DNA of 64,000 nucleotides from Galaxea fascicularis (GCA_948470475.1 OX419337.1:38393505-38457504); one strand, 5' to 3'; counted from the first letter of the stretch, positions 1 through 11,899 are shown. Notes: generated by a model not told the origin, from the letters alone. Numbers and translations: made by a program.

Positions 1-1948
1 TTCTCCTGCTACAGTACAAAACCAAACATATCTGCTCTAAACATTCTTGGTCGACAGCCTTTTTTTTTCTTAACAGTGTTTTCTCATGGAACCCGCGCAA
101 GCTCACTGCAACTGATCTTCACCTATAGCTAGAGAGTCTTCCCTTCATGGACGTCGCAAGGGACCAACAGGTAACCTATTCGTTTTCATACCTCCAACCC
201 TCTAAACCCTAGCATTGCTCAGCATCCAATTTCTCCTTGTAATACTAATCAAACACAGTAGTCACGAGAACTAAGCACAGCATCAGTCAAGATTAATTTG
301 ATTGATATTTTAACAAATTCTCCCCACACATCTATAGCAATTGCGTAGGGGATCACAAATAACAATTTAAATTTTGATGTAGTGATTTAAAGGGTTAATA
401 CACCACATATATACAGGCATCAGCAGTTTATTTGAACCCTTGCCTAAATGAGACTCCAATGCAATGGCTGCCGAGTCGCCAGGGACCCATATACTGTAAT
501 GATGCGGCACCGTTACTGCTTGAAGAATTTCAGTGAAAGTTAAAATGCACCGCGCTGTTACTGTCCAATGCTTCAGTAGCGTGTTGTTCGAACTTAACTT
601 CAGCACCCAATTAATCAATTCAGCAGAGCTCTCGATTTTCACCACTGAAACTGACCGTTTGTTCTGCTACCAAACGAAAAGCCTTTGCTTTGAACGCGCG
701 CCCTCGGACAACACCAAAAAATGCACAGTTTTGTTTCTAATACAAACTTCGTCCTTGAGCCCAAAGTAATTTGTGGCCTTTACACCACTGAAAAAGTAAA
801 CTTAGGAATATCTCAAGTCAAGTACATTTTCGATACTTGAACTATTGAAGTAAATGTTTCTGACTTGACGCTTCACACACAAGTGACGTTTTTTTTACTT
901 GAAGAAGTTCCGTAGAGTTTAGTTTCCCACGGAGTGAATTAAGATTAATCTTTTAGAGTGCAGTGGCCAATATATCGTGTAGAAGCACCACTTGTGCTTT
1001 ACAAATTGGAAACTTTCCCAAATAATTCTTAGAATGGTTGAAAAGAGCCGTTGTTACCATCAAATGCTTAGTTGCATGATGTCTAGCTGGATAACCAGAG
1101 TTGATTTTCAGCATTCAAACGCTGTGTACAATACCTACAGCTGAGAGGAAGTTCGTCATTACCTGAAGTGGGCAATTTTTTTAAAATGGTCTTCTTACCC
1201 GGCCTGCTATTTATATTTAGCTCTTTTTAATGATGACGTCCTTTTTATTTTAACTCTTACCGCCCCAGTCCAAGATATATATGCCGCGCCAAAAAATTAA
1301 GAGCAATAAATCTCTATCTGTGCGAGTCAAAACCATTCAACAAGTAAAGTCAAGAATTAAAGAGATGAAAGAAGATAAATATTCAAACAGTTTTACAAAG
1401 ATTCAGGTCTGTGCGATGTTTCGTGCGGGAGATATTCGAAGAAACGTTTTATTCCAATTTATAAGGCTTTGTATGAATACGCCATGTTTGTGCCCCTCTG
1501 AGGGGCACAAATATTATTCTCATTTCAGATTACGAAATCTCAGCGGCGGGATAAGTCACTTTTTTAACTTACGCGACAGGAGCATTTTAACTCTTTCACG
1601 ACAGCCAGCTCATATATCGTTCCAGAGAAGACGATAACTTTGGAAAATTGTAACGGTCTCAAAGCGGATAAAGGGACTTTAGTGAACCGGTGCTAGTGTC
1701 AACTGGTAAACCAACAACAGCCCCTGCTTGCTGTCGAATTTAAGCGTTTCCTTTGTGGCAAAACCAGAAATGGCTGTTTCCCACGTCCAAGAACAACACC
1801 AAAGAACACCTATTTTTGTCGTCGATTTTTTAATACAAAAATCCTTTTAAAGCTAAACGTCCACAATCCCAGCAAACGTTAATCTCCATCCTTGGCTAAG
1901 GTCTGAAACGTTCCTTCTTACACCTTGCGCGGGCCGAACTACAGCCAC
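1..1948. other. Intergenic, no gene recognised
   Basis: I see no recognisable protein family or RNA gene here. The longest open frame (1281-1637 plus, 118 codons) is Lys/Arg/Ser-rich, resembles no family I know, and has no splice or repeat context supporting it. Composition is AT-rich and similar to the surrounding intergenic DNA. Confidence 0.5.
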
Positions 1949-2797
1949 TTAAAGACCCATGACGGACCAATATGCTTTGCGCGCGTCTATTATTGTTTTG
2001 ACAAACACAAGGAGGAGGCGCCATTGTGTGATGCGGTCGCCGAAGTTTGAATATTTCGCGTGCTTGTCGGTTGATCAGAGCACAATATGAGTTCATCACT
2101 GTCTTTATTGGAAACCTCTCTAGAGGAGAGAAATTTAGGCGAAAGATGGCTCAATAGTAGCGGATAACGAGAAGGAGGAAGACGAAGCCGTCGAGATTGA
2201 AGAGGTTTGAGAAAAATTTTCGGTAACTCCAAATGTTCCCTGCCTTCCATCTCGTTCACACGGGCTGTTAAAATGAACAAAGCTGTGATACATAAGCATT
2301 GTAACAAAGCTATAAGAAATAAACAAACCATCGAATTCTAGCAAGGTCCTAAACTTGATGCTCTGTGGTCTGTTTGATGCTGAGTAGATACTCAGCAAAG
2401 GCAGTTCGTTGCTTCCGAGAACCCAACAGTAATTTTCCTCTCATGCCATAGTTCAAACACAGATGATCGTACCATGATATAACGGGCACAACCAGATAAA
2501 CGTGGCCTCCACTTACGCGAAGGTACGGCCATCAAAATGCCAAACGATCAGAGCTTCCTAGGAGTTCATCATATTCACTCTACAGATATTGCCATTCCAA
2601 AAAAATCATCAAAATCAACACACAAGTGAAATAGTGAAATCCTCTGGGCAACGAAACGTAAAATCAAGCACCATAAACGCCGGATGGAAGCGGATTGCTG
2701 TGGATTCAACGGTCTTCACTTCACTTTTCGACTCACCAAAAATATGGCGACTTGACTTAACGCGCGCAAAGCATATTGGTCCGTCATGGGTCTTTAA
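1949..2797. mobile_element. piggyBac-like (TTAA) non-autonomous element
   Basis: Inverted termini of about 33 bp (AGACCCATGACGGACC... at 1953 and its reverse complement ending at 2793) are directly flanked by TTAA at 1949-1952 and 2794-2797. TTAA target duplication is the hallmark of the piggyBac superfamily. The 841-bp interior has only short unrelated ORFs and no transposase motif, so it would depend on an enzyme encoded elsewhere. The terminus (AGACCC) differs from the CCC-type end common in piggyBac, so the superfamily rests mainly on the TTAA sites. Confidence 0.7.
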
Positions 2798-3999
2798 TTA
2801 GAGCTAGTATGCAAATCTGTAGTTTTCCTTCTCCTGCTCGCTTGGAATTCTGGGTAATTCAACCATACCGACAGCACGGAAGCATGCTGATCCCTATTTC
2901 ATAGTGTCGAGCCAGTCAGACCTACTGGCAAAATACAGCACCAGTTGGGTTTTTAGAAGCCAAAATAAGCCAAAATTGCCTTAGTAGGTGTTGGAATCCA
3001 TCCACAGAACGGCCAGAGAGACAACTTTACTCCTGGTCAGCCATGTTTGAAAACAAACACATTTGGCGTCTCAATCGCCGTAAAATTACCTCTCACCTCT
3101 GGTTTCGTTCAGAAGTTTGTCTCTACCCTCCATTTTAGCTTTATGATGCCAGCCTGGGGGCTTCTGCAGTGGTAAATGGCTTGAAAAACACTCATAAAAC
3201 CAATACTCACCAGATTTCAGCGTACGCTCTCGATAGCTGAACAAACTAACGATCCAAATTGGTGACGTAACAAACTGAGAGTTTGAGCCTACAGTGTTTT
3301 GTAACAGCAGACTTTTCGATTTTAGACCACTGACTGTCTTGAAAGACAAAATATCATTTCAATTCTACCGCCGTAATTAATTGCTCAAAAATTACTAAAT
3401 CAGTACGCCGTCGTCAAAGGGTAAATATCTTGTCACGCAAAAGCTTAGAAATTCAACCTTGCTTTATCACAAGACGAAAAACCCTATCAAACTGAAAATT
3501 TGTAAAAAGATAAGTCCTTAGCTGTTCTAATAACTAACTAAACTAAACTAAAATCTCAAATGGGCTGATAACTCCTTATTTTTTAATTTTGATGACGTCA
3601 CGTGAAAACCAAGAATATAATTAACTGGCATCCTGGTTATTACATTTTTGCTCTTTATTTGTTACTGTGTGAAAAATGAAGGAAAATAAAGGCGGTGTTG
3701 TTGACGTTGTCTTTGATTAATCCGAGTCATTAGAAAGCCCGAAACAGTTTACACTCCAGTGAGATCGATAAACTTGTAAGACATTTTTTTTATTAATAAT
3801 TTCGTAGTTTTTTTTCCTTGAGACGTCTTTTACTTTATAAAGTTCCATATTAAATACATATACATTTCATTTCACATCGTCGACTATAGTTTCTTTCCAA
3901 TGTTTTCAGTGAGTTGAATCAGTTGTCAAAAGTTAAATATCAATTCAGTCTAATTATCATGAATTCGGCCGTCGTATAAGTTACGAGAATTTTAGGGCT
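2798..3999. other. Intergenic, nothing recognised
   Basis: AT-rich DNA between the TTAA element and the 3' side of the first GPCR gene. A minus-strand ORF at 3086-3349 (87 codons) resembles no family. No tRNA, long repeat or exon-like segment was found. Confidence 0.45.
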
Positions 4000-4042
4000 C
4001 ATCTGTGTTATCCGGCCATAATGTGGCCGGATAACACAGATG
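4000..4042. repeat. Perfect 19-bp hairpin downstream of GPCR gene 1
   Basis: The arms 4000-4018 (CATCTGTGTTATCCGGCCA) and 4024-4042 are exact reverse complements separated by 5 bases. The hairpin lies about 130 bp past the stop codon of the minus-strand receptor gene at 4170-5066, so it may fall in its 3' UTR. It could equally be the core of a small fold-back element. Confidence 0.75.
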
Positions 4043-4169
4043 AACATCTCTTAATCGTCGTAACTATTCAACAAAGTGTAGATGGTGTTCTTAACAAAAA
4101 ACACTTGTTACTTTCTCTCCACATATGTAAGGTAACAAATAGAAAACACGAAGCTTTCAAATCTGGCTG

Positions 4170-5066
4170 TTATTTACAACACATTTTTCTCAACGTCTTC
4201 CCCACTGGCGTCCTTAGCTCACGAAGTCGCCAACAATACAAAAATGGATTTACGGACGAATTCATAAAAACGGCGGTAGTTGCAAAACTCCAGGCTCTCT
4301 GCCATTCATACGTTATCACATACAGAGACATGGCAACACACATTGGGAAATAAAAGATGATCATGACGATGAAGAAAAGGAAAGAATTCAATGCGCTCCT
4401 CTTCAACAGCAACATGCTCGAGACATTGTTAAGTTGTGAACTGACTGCTTGCTGCTGGCAATGGATCTGTACTTGTTGATGTCGAACAATTCGATATATT
4501 CTAATGTAAGAGTATATTGAAATTGTGAGGCACAAGCAGACTCCAATGGCTATAAGAAGGAAGTATCCATGCTTACTCCAGAAGTACACACCAGATAAAA
4601 GGAAAATGGTAAACCACATTATTGCGAGGGTGGACTTGGCTCGAAACGAGGTTACTACGCTTGGATATCTCAAATGATAGTGAACTGCTAAAAACCGGTC
4701 CACACTTATTGCTGTTATGGAGAAAAGAGATATGCCACAAGTAGCAAACGACAATATAAACCACGTAGTGTCTAGAAGATCGTTTCTTACGAGGCCGCTC
4801 ACGATGTACAAAGGTTGAATCACGAGGCCGACCAGAAGATCCGAGACTGCAAGACTGGTCAGAAAAAACATGGAGGGCGATCGAAGCGAAGGAGTGTTTA
4901 ACATGACCCACAACACTATCGAGTTGCCCAAAATGGAAATTATCATCAGTGGCACATTCAGCGCGCAGTTTATGAACACAATAGTCTCGCTGCAAGAAAA
5001 ATAGCGAACAGTGCTCGAATATTCGTTGGCTAAAGCATTTCCAGTGAAGTTGGAACGGTTGAACAT
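4170..5066 (-). CDS. Orphan class A (rhodopsin-like) GPCR, copy 1
   Basis: This is an intronless 298-residue seven-helix receptor starting at a true ATG (5066-5064). Visible landmarks are N-glycosylation sites N3 (NRS) and N6 (NFT), TM1 GNS with N48, TM2 LAVSD with D76, DRF at 123-125 followed by HYHLRYP, TM4 W151, TM6 FYFP with P241, TM7 NPFLY at 273-277 and a Cys-Cys tail that could be palmitoylated. The second extracellular loop is only a few residues (about 163-168), so the usual TM3-ECL2 disulfide seems absent. Melanocortin and related MECA receptors also lack that bond, and the HxxRY region resembles theirs. The ligand cannot be deduced. It should signal through heterotrimeric G proteins at the plasma membrane. 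It is a paralogue of the genes at 11042, 15018, 19521 and 25886. Confidence 0.9.
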   Translation of the reverse strand: MFNRSNFTGNALANEYSSTVRYFSCSETIVFINCALNVPLMIISILGNSIVLWVMLNTPSLRSPSMFFLTSLAVSDLLVGLVIQPLYIVSGLVRNDLLDTTWFILSFATCGISLFSITAISVDRFLAVHYHLRYPSVVTSFRAKSTLAIMWFTIFLLSGVYFWSKHGYFLLIAIGVCLCLTISIYSYIRIYRIVRHQQVQIHCQQQAVSSQLNNVSSMLLLKRSALNSFLFFIVMIIFYFPMCVAMSLYVITYEWQRAWSFATTAVFMNSSVNPFLYCWRLRELRTPVGKTLRKMCCK

Positions 5067-7370
5067 TTTTCACAACTCAGTGTTTGTTGCCCATCGGCCG
5101 GGGAACGGTTTGAAATGGTTACGCTCATACAGTCAGCACAAATTTAACCTGTGGGAAAGTCACTTTCATCACCTTGAGTAAATAATACCAAAATTGTCAG
5201 TTGAATCTCAAGTACTTGGATGCTTATATTATTATAAAATTACAGGTCCGGTTAATAGCTATTTTTGGTGGAAAAACTTACGTACGTACTTACAATACAG
5301 TTGTGGTTAGCACTATTTACAACACTGTACTTTTTCAACCCTTCAGTCGATCTGTTTTCAAGTAAAGCCGATCATATTGCTTCAAAATTCTGCCGGCCAA
5401 AAGGTATCAGTTGTGCACAATTCCATGGCATATTAATGAAGATAAAAAAACTCACCAGACTAAAATAATTTTTATTAAATACTGAACAATTAAACTTGAT
5501 TTCTTTACTATTAACCTGTGTCCCCAGACAATTATTTTATGGCTATCATTATCTTAAATTCGTTTACGTATTTTCAACGAGAAAAGGAAGTCTTTTTTTC
5601 TCTGACATTTTCCATGTATGCGCGGGAGGTAAAAATGTTTACCTGTCCTGACATTTCACTCGTCAGTCTTTCCGGTACTTATTTTATATTGGGTCACGTT
5701 CCTGTCTTCTTCCTGTGACATCAATAAACAGAGGTTTAGCAAAATCATGTGTTCTGTAACAATCATCTTCTGATTCTGAATAAAATTAAGACCAGAAGAT
5801 GGCAGGAATAAACTTTGAAACGTCTTCGCTTTTTTCTTGAAAATCTCTCGTTCAGTTAATTAACTCCGCTTCTCGGTTTTGAATGCGTGCAAATAACATA
5901 ATCAATACTCGTGTCATATTCACTATATTTGACTTTAATCATCTGAAACTCAATATTACATTAATGTCAAATTAAATTCGTTGCAGCATCGCCCGACAAA
6001 AAAGTAAACAGCACGTGACGAAGCCTGATCTTGAAGAGTCGCTGAATTTTAATATTTCAGTACATCTTGAAACAAACCGCTTAGAGGTTAAGTCATTTAG
6101 GATATGAGTGGGGGAAGGTTCCCTCCTCCCCTTTCCATTCCGGTGGTGGGGGGAGGGTACGGCTACTCGTAGGCTACCCACAACTGACTTCTCCTTGATA
6201 TGCCAGTAATTTTTCAAGCAACGGGACATGAGAATGTAGGAAATGATCGCCAGGGATCACTTGAGTTACTTGAGTTATCATTTATACAAATTCTCTCTAC
6301 ATGGAACACAGGCAATATGTAAGAACGGCGGGAGAATACGGATGCTGATATTGGAGAGTGTAATGAAATATATTGAAGTCAAATTTGACGCCGTTATAGT
6401 ATCCGAATAGTGGAGGAGTAACGCCTGTTCTCGGCAGGCTATATCTGAATGAGTTGCTAATAAGAACAAGGTATCATTCGATCACCGCAAAAGGAGATTA
6501 ATAATAATTTAAAGAAGAAGTGTTTCCTACACTGAACAATATCATATTGCAGCCATTTTATTCCATACTTATTTCATGTAGACCCGTGGACGAAACAGCC
6601 CAAGGATATTTGGCTTTTCACAAGATGAAATGATTGTTAGCATTTTCTGATGGAGATATTTACTGACTCTTTGGTCTTTTATCTTCGGACTGAACAAAAA
6701 TAGTGAAATCATCATTAAGTCAATACTCATTAAGTTCGTCTCTGGCGACATCTCAGGTAAACTTACAAATGGCTGTCAACGTTGCTTTCATGCAGTCTTT
6801 GCAGTTTACACTTTTGAAGAAAAAATATCATGATTCTCAATTTCAACAACGAGACTTCTGTTAATTAAAAACTAATGGCATGAATGCAAGCCTGCACGTG
6901 TGCATGCACAAATGATTGAATGCACGAGTGAATCACGTGAGTTATATAGTACTCATGTGATATTATATTAACATAATATCAAGTGAGTAATTCTAAAGTT
7001 TAGCCAGTCTCCGGTGGAAATGAAAGTCGGTGATCAGTGATTTTACGGAATGTATCCAATCTGATTGGCCGAATCCTCTTGCGTGATTCACTGCACTGAT
7101 GACCGCAAATAAAACGCCACCTGGACATTGATGCCGTTGACTGAAACCGTAAGCTTGCTCTCCTGTGATAGCGGCGTGGGCATAGATGGATGAAACATAG
7201 TTAGGTGTTAAAATGATAAGAAAAACATCAAAGGTTTCTGAGATTTTCTGAGTGCAAGCAACAAAAATGCAAGTTTTTAAAAATGCCACGTCAATGTGCT
7301 GCGAATACTCCTTTTACAGTTGCAATAGTGCTGAAACTTAGGGAGCTTAAGCAACGACAACGGGCACGGC
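5067..7370. other. Intergenic, no gene recognised
   Basis: This stretch holds the upstream side of GPCR copy 1 and about 2 kb of AT-rich DNA. ORFs here are short (up to 98 codons) and not family-like. A G-rich/C-rich patch lies near 6110-6160 and a small AT palindrome near 6958-6980. No promoter element could be assigned with confidence. Confidence 0.45.
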
Positions 7371-8222
7371 TAGGCTTTGATAGACTGTGCTTGCAAAAGT
7401 AGCATAATATGCTACTACCAGAGCGCTCGTATATTTCTAAATTATGCCAACCATTATGCTAGGTTTTGTAAATTATGCTCCGTTTAGCAAAAAGAGTTAT
7501 GCTACTACTCAGTTACCTTAAATTTGGTAAAAATACCTCAACAACTATAAAACAAACAAGTAAATGGCAAACACATTTACCCTATTTACAACTAGAAACT
7601 TTACTAGTGCAAAATTCATTATAAATTTCCCGGCTATCACCGTCTTGCAAGTTGCGACGTATTTGCAGCGATAGATGAATGTAGAAAGCTAAACCACTGA
7701 AACAACAAAACTGTCTGGCATCTATCAAAACGTTCGGAAACTCAGCAAGGCGTTCATGTAAGCTCACTGTCTTTATTACTTACTCCGTACACTTTTTTCT
7801 CGGCTTATCGCCGCTCTAGCTGAGCCCGCCGGGCTGAGACAGCGGTTGTTTCTGTACGTGGTGCAACCTCATCATTTATCATCTGCCTCACTGTATGCAC
7901 TCGCTGTCGCGGACACCATCTTACCGAGCTAGTTATGCGCATGCGTTGTATCCTGTGGAAAGCGTCCTGGGTAACTTCCTATGAATGTTACAGTAAGAAG
8001 ACAAAAATTGACTTTTGCTACTAAATTTGCCGGTAACACTGATCTCGGGCCATAAAAATGGTTGCGTGATCAGTAACTGACAATTTTGTGCTGCAAAGCT
8101 AGTGGCCAGAAGTGCAAATTGTACTAGCAGTGCTTTTTTCGGAAAATCGATGAAAAGTGGCTAGTATGCTCGTAATGACGAATTATGCCAAAAATTATGC
8201 TAGCAGAATTTATCAAAGCCTA
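7371..8222. mobile_element. 852-bp TIR element, inserted in another repeat
   Basis: The ends are TAGGCTTTGATA (7371-7382) and its exact reverse complement TATCAAAGCCTA (8211-8222), which fits a TA target duplication around a short inverted terminus. Just inside, both ends carry repeated GCATAAT/ATTATGC words. There is no transposase, so it is non-autonomous. The flanks (ACGACAACGGGCACGGC on the left, GACAGCAACGTAAACG on the right) look like halves of one older repeat interrupted by the insertion. Confidence 0.65.
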
Positions 8223-8336
8223 GCGACAGCAACGTAAACGTAATTTCCAAAGGTAACTTCCCATTCAATTTCACCGCTGTAACTTTCGCGATTACTTCAG
8301 TTTGTTTAACATGGAAACTGCTGGCGAAATGATATT

Positions 8337-8414
8337 CTCGAGAAAACCAAAACTTTGGTCAATTCAAGTTGTTGTTTTGCAAAGGACGGAAAAGAAATGT
8401 ACAAAATGTAAAAC
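8337..8414 (+). repeat. Dispersed repeat, copy A (partner at 10483-10563)
   Basis: The segment starting TCTCGAGAAAACCAAAACTTTGGTCA and including GTTGTTTTGCAAAGGACGG and AGAAATGTACAAAA recurs with substitutions at 10483-10563. It is interspersed repeat DNA of unknown class with no coding potential. Confidence 0.6.
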
Positions 8415-8879
8415 GCACGTTATAGTGCTGAGCAATTGTATTTGCTCATTAAACCCATTGTTTTGAGGCATTCGCGTTACCATTGCCGTTCTCGACAGAC
8501 CTGTCATATTAACTGAAATAATCGGTGTAATGTTGAAGTCCTTAAAAGCCAATATGTGTGAACGTATACTAATCGCTTGTGGCAGTTTAAGGGTTAAAAC
8601 AACTGTCGTCATGACAACCCTTTCCGAAGAATTTAACTGGTGCTTCACGTGATCTGATTGACGAAATACAAGGTTGTCTTGCACTGTAAATGTTGATTGT
8701 TGTCCAAAGTTTTCAATTTATGGACGAGAACATTGTCCTGTTCAATAATACAACGGAGAACACACAACATCTGGTAACTATCAGTAAACGACTTTAAAAA
8801 ATTTTCAAAAACCTATTTTTTTCAATTAGCATTTAAATAAGTATTATATGAACATCTATCAGTTAAGTTAAAGTTGGAT

Positions 8880-8886
<7 letters not shown>

Positions 8887-8934
<48 letters not shown>
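8887..8934. repeat. (ATT)n microsatellite
   Basis: An uninterrupted run of about 16 TAT/ATT units, directly visible. It is followed at 8960-9060 by a stretch unusually rich in GTATCGA/ATCGATAC words. Confidence 0.95.
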
Positions 8935-8937
<3 letters not shown>

Positions 8938-9430
8938 AACGACGAGCGTGGGCAGGTCACGTGCAGTATCGAAAGCATCGATACTCCTGGCTAGTATCGA
9001 CATTTTCCGATCCGATAGGCCGGTATCGAATATTTGGTATCGGTGTCATGGGTATCGACCATCCTTACGTGTTGCCGGCTAAGCACTACAATTTTGTTTC
9101 CATTTGGCGTTGGTCATCCATATAACTTTACTTGTGAAGTTATGTTCCTTCTGTCAAAGATATCCAAACCAGACCGCGACTCTCTCTCGTACCCAGATCT
9201 CATTGCAGGTGTGAAAATGTGACATCTGGTAAAGTTCGATACAAGGCCATTTCTGGTTGGTTACCAGGAGAAAAAATGCCTCATTCTCGTCTAGTCTTTT
9301 CTATGATTGGCTCTTACCCTCACGGTCCGGCTTTACATCTCCCTTCCGCCTGACTGTGGGAGATCTGGGTCGCGACAGTTGTGAAATAAAATAAAAAAAG
9401 TTAATAAAAATTAAAAAGTAGCAAAAAAAA

Positions 9431-9594
9431 TAGGCTATTTTCGAATTACCTCAGTCTAGCTGTTCATCCATGTATGCAAATCAATTTTCAGTCACATAAA
9501 AATGAATTTCATATGCGTGTGAATGAAAATTGATTTGCACGTGAAAGGATGAGTACCTTAAAAAAGAGGGCTAAGGTAATTCGGAAATGGCCTA
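9431..9594. mobile_element. Fold-back MITE (164 bp)
   Basis: The left end (TAGGCTATTTTCGAATTACC) and right end (revcomp TAGGCCATTTCCGAATTACC) pair over about 24 bp. Inner arms also pair (GCAAATCAATTTTCA with TGAAAATTGATTTGC), so most of the element folds back. A related half-element, with GCAAATCAATTTTCA and GGTAATTCGGAAATGGCC, lies at about 28866-28933. There is no coding capacity. Confidence 0.75.
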
Positions 9595-10482
9595 TTGCAG
9601 AAGAAGTTCTATTAGCTCGTAAAGCAAAAAAGTTACAACAAGAGCCATAATGGCTTTTAGCTGGGCGGGAAATTACAGGATGTAGACTCAGAAGAACAGA
9701 GGATAGAAACAACTGTATCCCTTTTGTCAGCAAACGGTTCTTTGGTATTTAGTTTGAATGGTTTGCGGCGATGTAACATAACTCATTGTAGTCGGATCCA
9801 GTGGAGGTTTTCCTAGAGATTGACTTGGTTCTGATGTCATATTGTTTGGTCTGGACTGATCTAGTTAATTTTCAATCTACGTAAATTTCTACATTTAGAA
9901 GGCTTTGGCGTTGTATTCTTTTTTGACGCACGTTTGTTTCCGAGTTTCAGCCGCTCAAATGATGGTTTGTTTTGAGATACTGATTTCACACTGGTTTGTT
10001 TACACGTGAAAAAGCTTTCATATCAAGTACTTGCTCGTAAATTAACAATAGAGGTAGACTTAAGCAAGTAGAAAAAATGCTATATTTAAGTAAGAGATAT
10101 ATACTGAGCAACTGCACCCTTACCACACTTGAAATCTCTTTTCTCTTCTCCGCACTTAATTTCGCAATACGGGACAAACTACGGGACATTCAAAATGGCG
10201 ACTGAAGAAATTTTGGGTGTTGTCCTGTTAGTGACGTCACACGGGGGATGCGTATTACAAGAAGAGCCGTTTTAGCGCCAAATGCATTTCTAAGCTCGGA
10301 GCGCCATCGCCCCCGAGCAATTATGGTAGGGAGCATAAGAAACGATGACGGCAACAGCAACGAGAACGTCATTTAAAAATGTAACTCATTCCAATTTGTT
10401 TAAACTCTCCAGGAACTAACTTACTATGAACGACGTCAAAGCAAGAAAAAAGAAAAAGGATTTTGTCGTCATACGCTCACGT

Positions 10483-10563
10483 TCTCGAGAAAACCTAAAA
10501 TTTGGTCATTTTACGTTTTGTTGTTTTGCAGAGGACGGTATAGAAATGTACAAAAGTGTAAAA
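10483..10563 (+). repeat. Dispersed repeat, copy B (partner at 8337-8414)
   Basis: Matches copy A through CTCGAGAAAACC, TTTGGTCA, GTTGTTTTGCA, AGGACGG and GAAATGTACAAAA. Apparent ORFs across it are by-products of the repeat. Confidence 0.6.
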
Positions 10564-11041
10564 CCCATTGTTTTGTATGGCGTTCTTGTTGCCGGCGCCG
10601 TCCTCGTTTCTTAAACTAATGGACACGCATTTAACTAGCAGGCATAAACAGCAACATTTTGGCAGCGATAAATATTAAATGATTTTTCATTTCTAACCTA
10701 ATTCTATCACAGGTGATTTATGTCCTCTAGCTGGCTCGTTTCCCTGGCGAGCAGACCTCTCAAGAAAGCAAAGATTGTAAACGGAAACTGAGCGATTTAG
10801 TAACCTGACAATATTAAACAGTGAGTGATAGTGAATGTAAACATCGGATGAAAAATGTTTGTCAGTTTCTTTACAGTAAAACCATCTCTCTTTATGAAAG
10901 CTTGTATTTACGCATTACTCGGTTTTATTGATGATTTTAAACGGGGTCGCATTTCCAGGCATTTCAGAAGAATTGAAATCAAAATGCTCCGAAGCGTAAA
11001 CATCCTGCTGTGGGACATGAGTCTGTTTTCCTTCTAGTTTG

Positions 11042-11899
11042 TTAACAAAACACCTCCTTTGTTGTCTTTAAAACTGCTGCCCGGAGCTCTTGGAGCCTCC
11101 AGCAAAACAAAAATGGATTGATGGACGATTTCAGAAATACTGCAATCATAGCAAAATTCAGTTCAGTTATCCAGCCCTTCGGTGATATCCCATTCAGCGT
11201 TGACAAAAGATAGGTTGGAAAATAACAGAGTAATAGAACAATATGAAACATGAAGGTGTTCAGAGCGCTTTTCGTTAATCGCATCATAAGCACATTGCGA
11301 GTTGTTCGAGCACGTGAGACCTCTACCGCTATCTGTTGGGCATGAAGTTCGGAGTGATGTTGACGAACTATCAGATAAATTCTGATGTAACAGGTCTTGG
11401 AAATTGAGATACAGATGCCTGTTACAGCAGCTAACATTATGTAGAAAGCTGGCTCGCTCCAGAAATGAAAACATGACAAAAGGCTGCAGATTGCCCAGAT
11501 CATCACCATGGTGTATCTGACTCGAGATTTAGTGACTATAGAAGAATATCTCATGTGATAATGTAAGGCAATGTAACGATCAGCACCTATCGCTGTCATG
11601 GTCCAAAGTGATACAACACAAAATAAAAATCCTAACACCTCCGAAACATGGAATAACAAAATGTTCTTCGTAAATTCACGAGCGATAAAGAGTGGCTGAA
11701 CGATAACGCCAACAAGGAGGTCGGAAACTGCCAGACTGTAAAGCATAATCATCGAAGGGGAACGAATAGATGGAGTCCTATTTATGGCGGCCAACACCAG
11801 AGAATTACCAATGACTGATGTAACCATTAGTGGAGGATTGAGGACGCAGTTTACAATGGCAGTGGTTGCGGGGTGAGAAGTGGTTTCAGTTTCGTTCAT
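11042..11899 (-). CDS. Orphan class A GPCR, copy 2
   Basis: This is an intronless 285-residue seven-helix receptor. The open frame runs upstream to a GTG, but the first ATG is at 11899 (MNETETT...), giving an N-glycosylation site at N2. Landmarks are N32 (GNS), D60 (LAVSD), an intact DRY at 107-109 followed by HYHMRY, W135 in TM4, P228 (CYFP) in TM6, and NPFLF at 261-265, where Phe replaces the TM7 tyrosine. ECL2 is very short. The C-terminus has helix-8 basics and a final Cys. It differs from its paralogues in having DRY rather than DRF. It is in the same MECA-like family as copy 1, with unknown ligand. Confidence 0.9.
   Translation of the reverse strand: MNETETTSHPATTAIVNCVLNPPLMVTSVIGNSLVLAAINRTPSIRSPSMIMLYSLAVSDLLVGVIVQPLFIAREFTKNILLFHVSEVLGFLFCVVSLWTMTAIGADRYIALHYHMRYSSIVTKSRVRYTMVMIWAICSLLSCFHFWSEPAFYIMLAAVTGICISISKTCYIRIYLIVRQHHSELHAQQIAVEVSRARTTRNVLMMRLTKSALNTFMFHIVLLLCYFPTYLLSTLNGISPKGWITELNFAMIAVFLKSSINPFLFCWRLQELRAAVLKTTKEVFC

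Noticed and set aside
1281..1637. 118-codon basic ORF as a small gene
   Set aside because: No recognisable family, no upstream support, and composition like the flanking noncoding DNA.
4573..5073. Minus-strand 166-codon ORF overlapping GPCR copy 1
   Set aside because: It overlaps the receptor in another frame, and the receptor frame carries all conserved motifs.
9170..9380. Fold-back element with CCCAGATCTC arms
   Set aside because: Only about 10-17 bp of each arm pairs (CCCAGATCTC with GAGATCTGGG), with no clear ends. Too weak to call.
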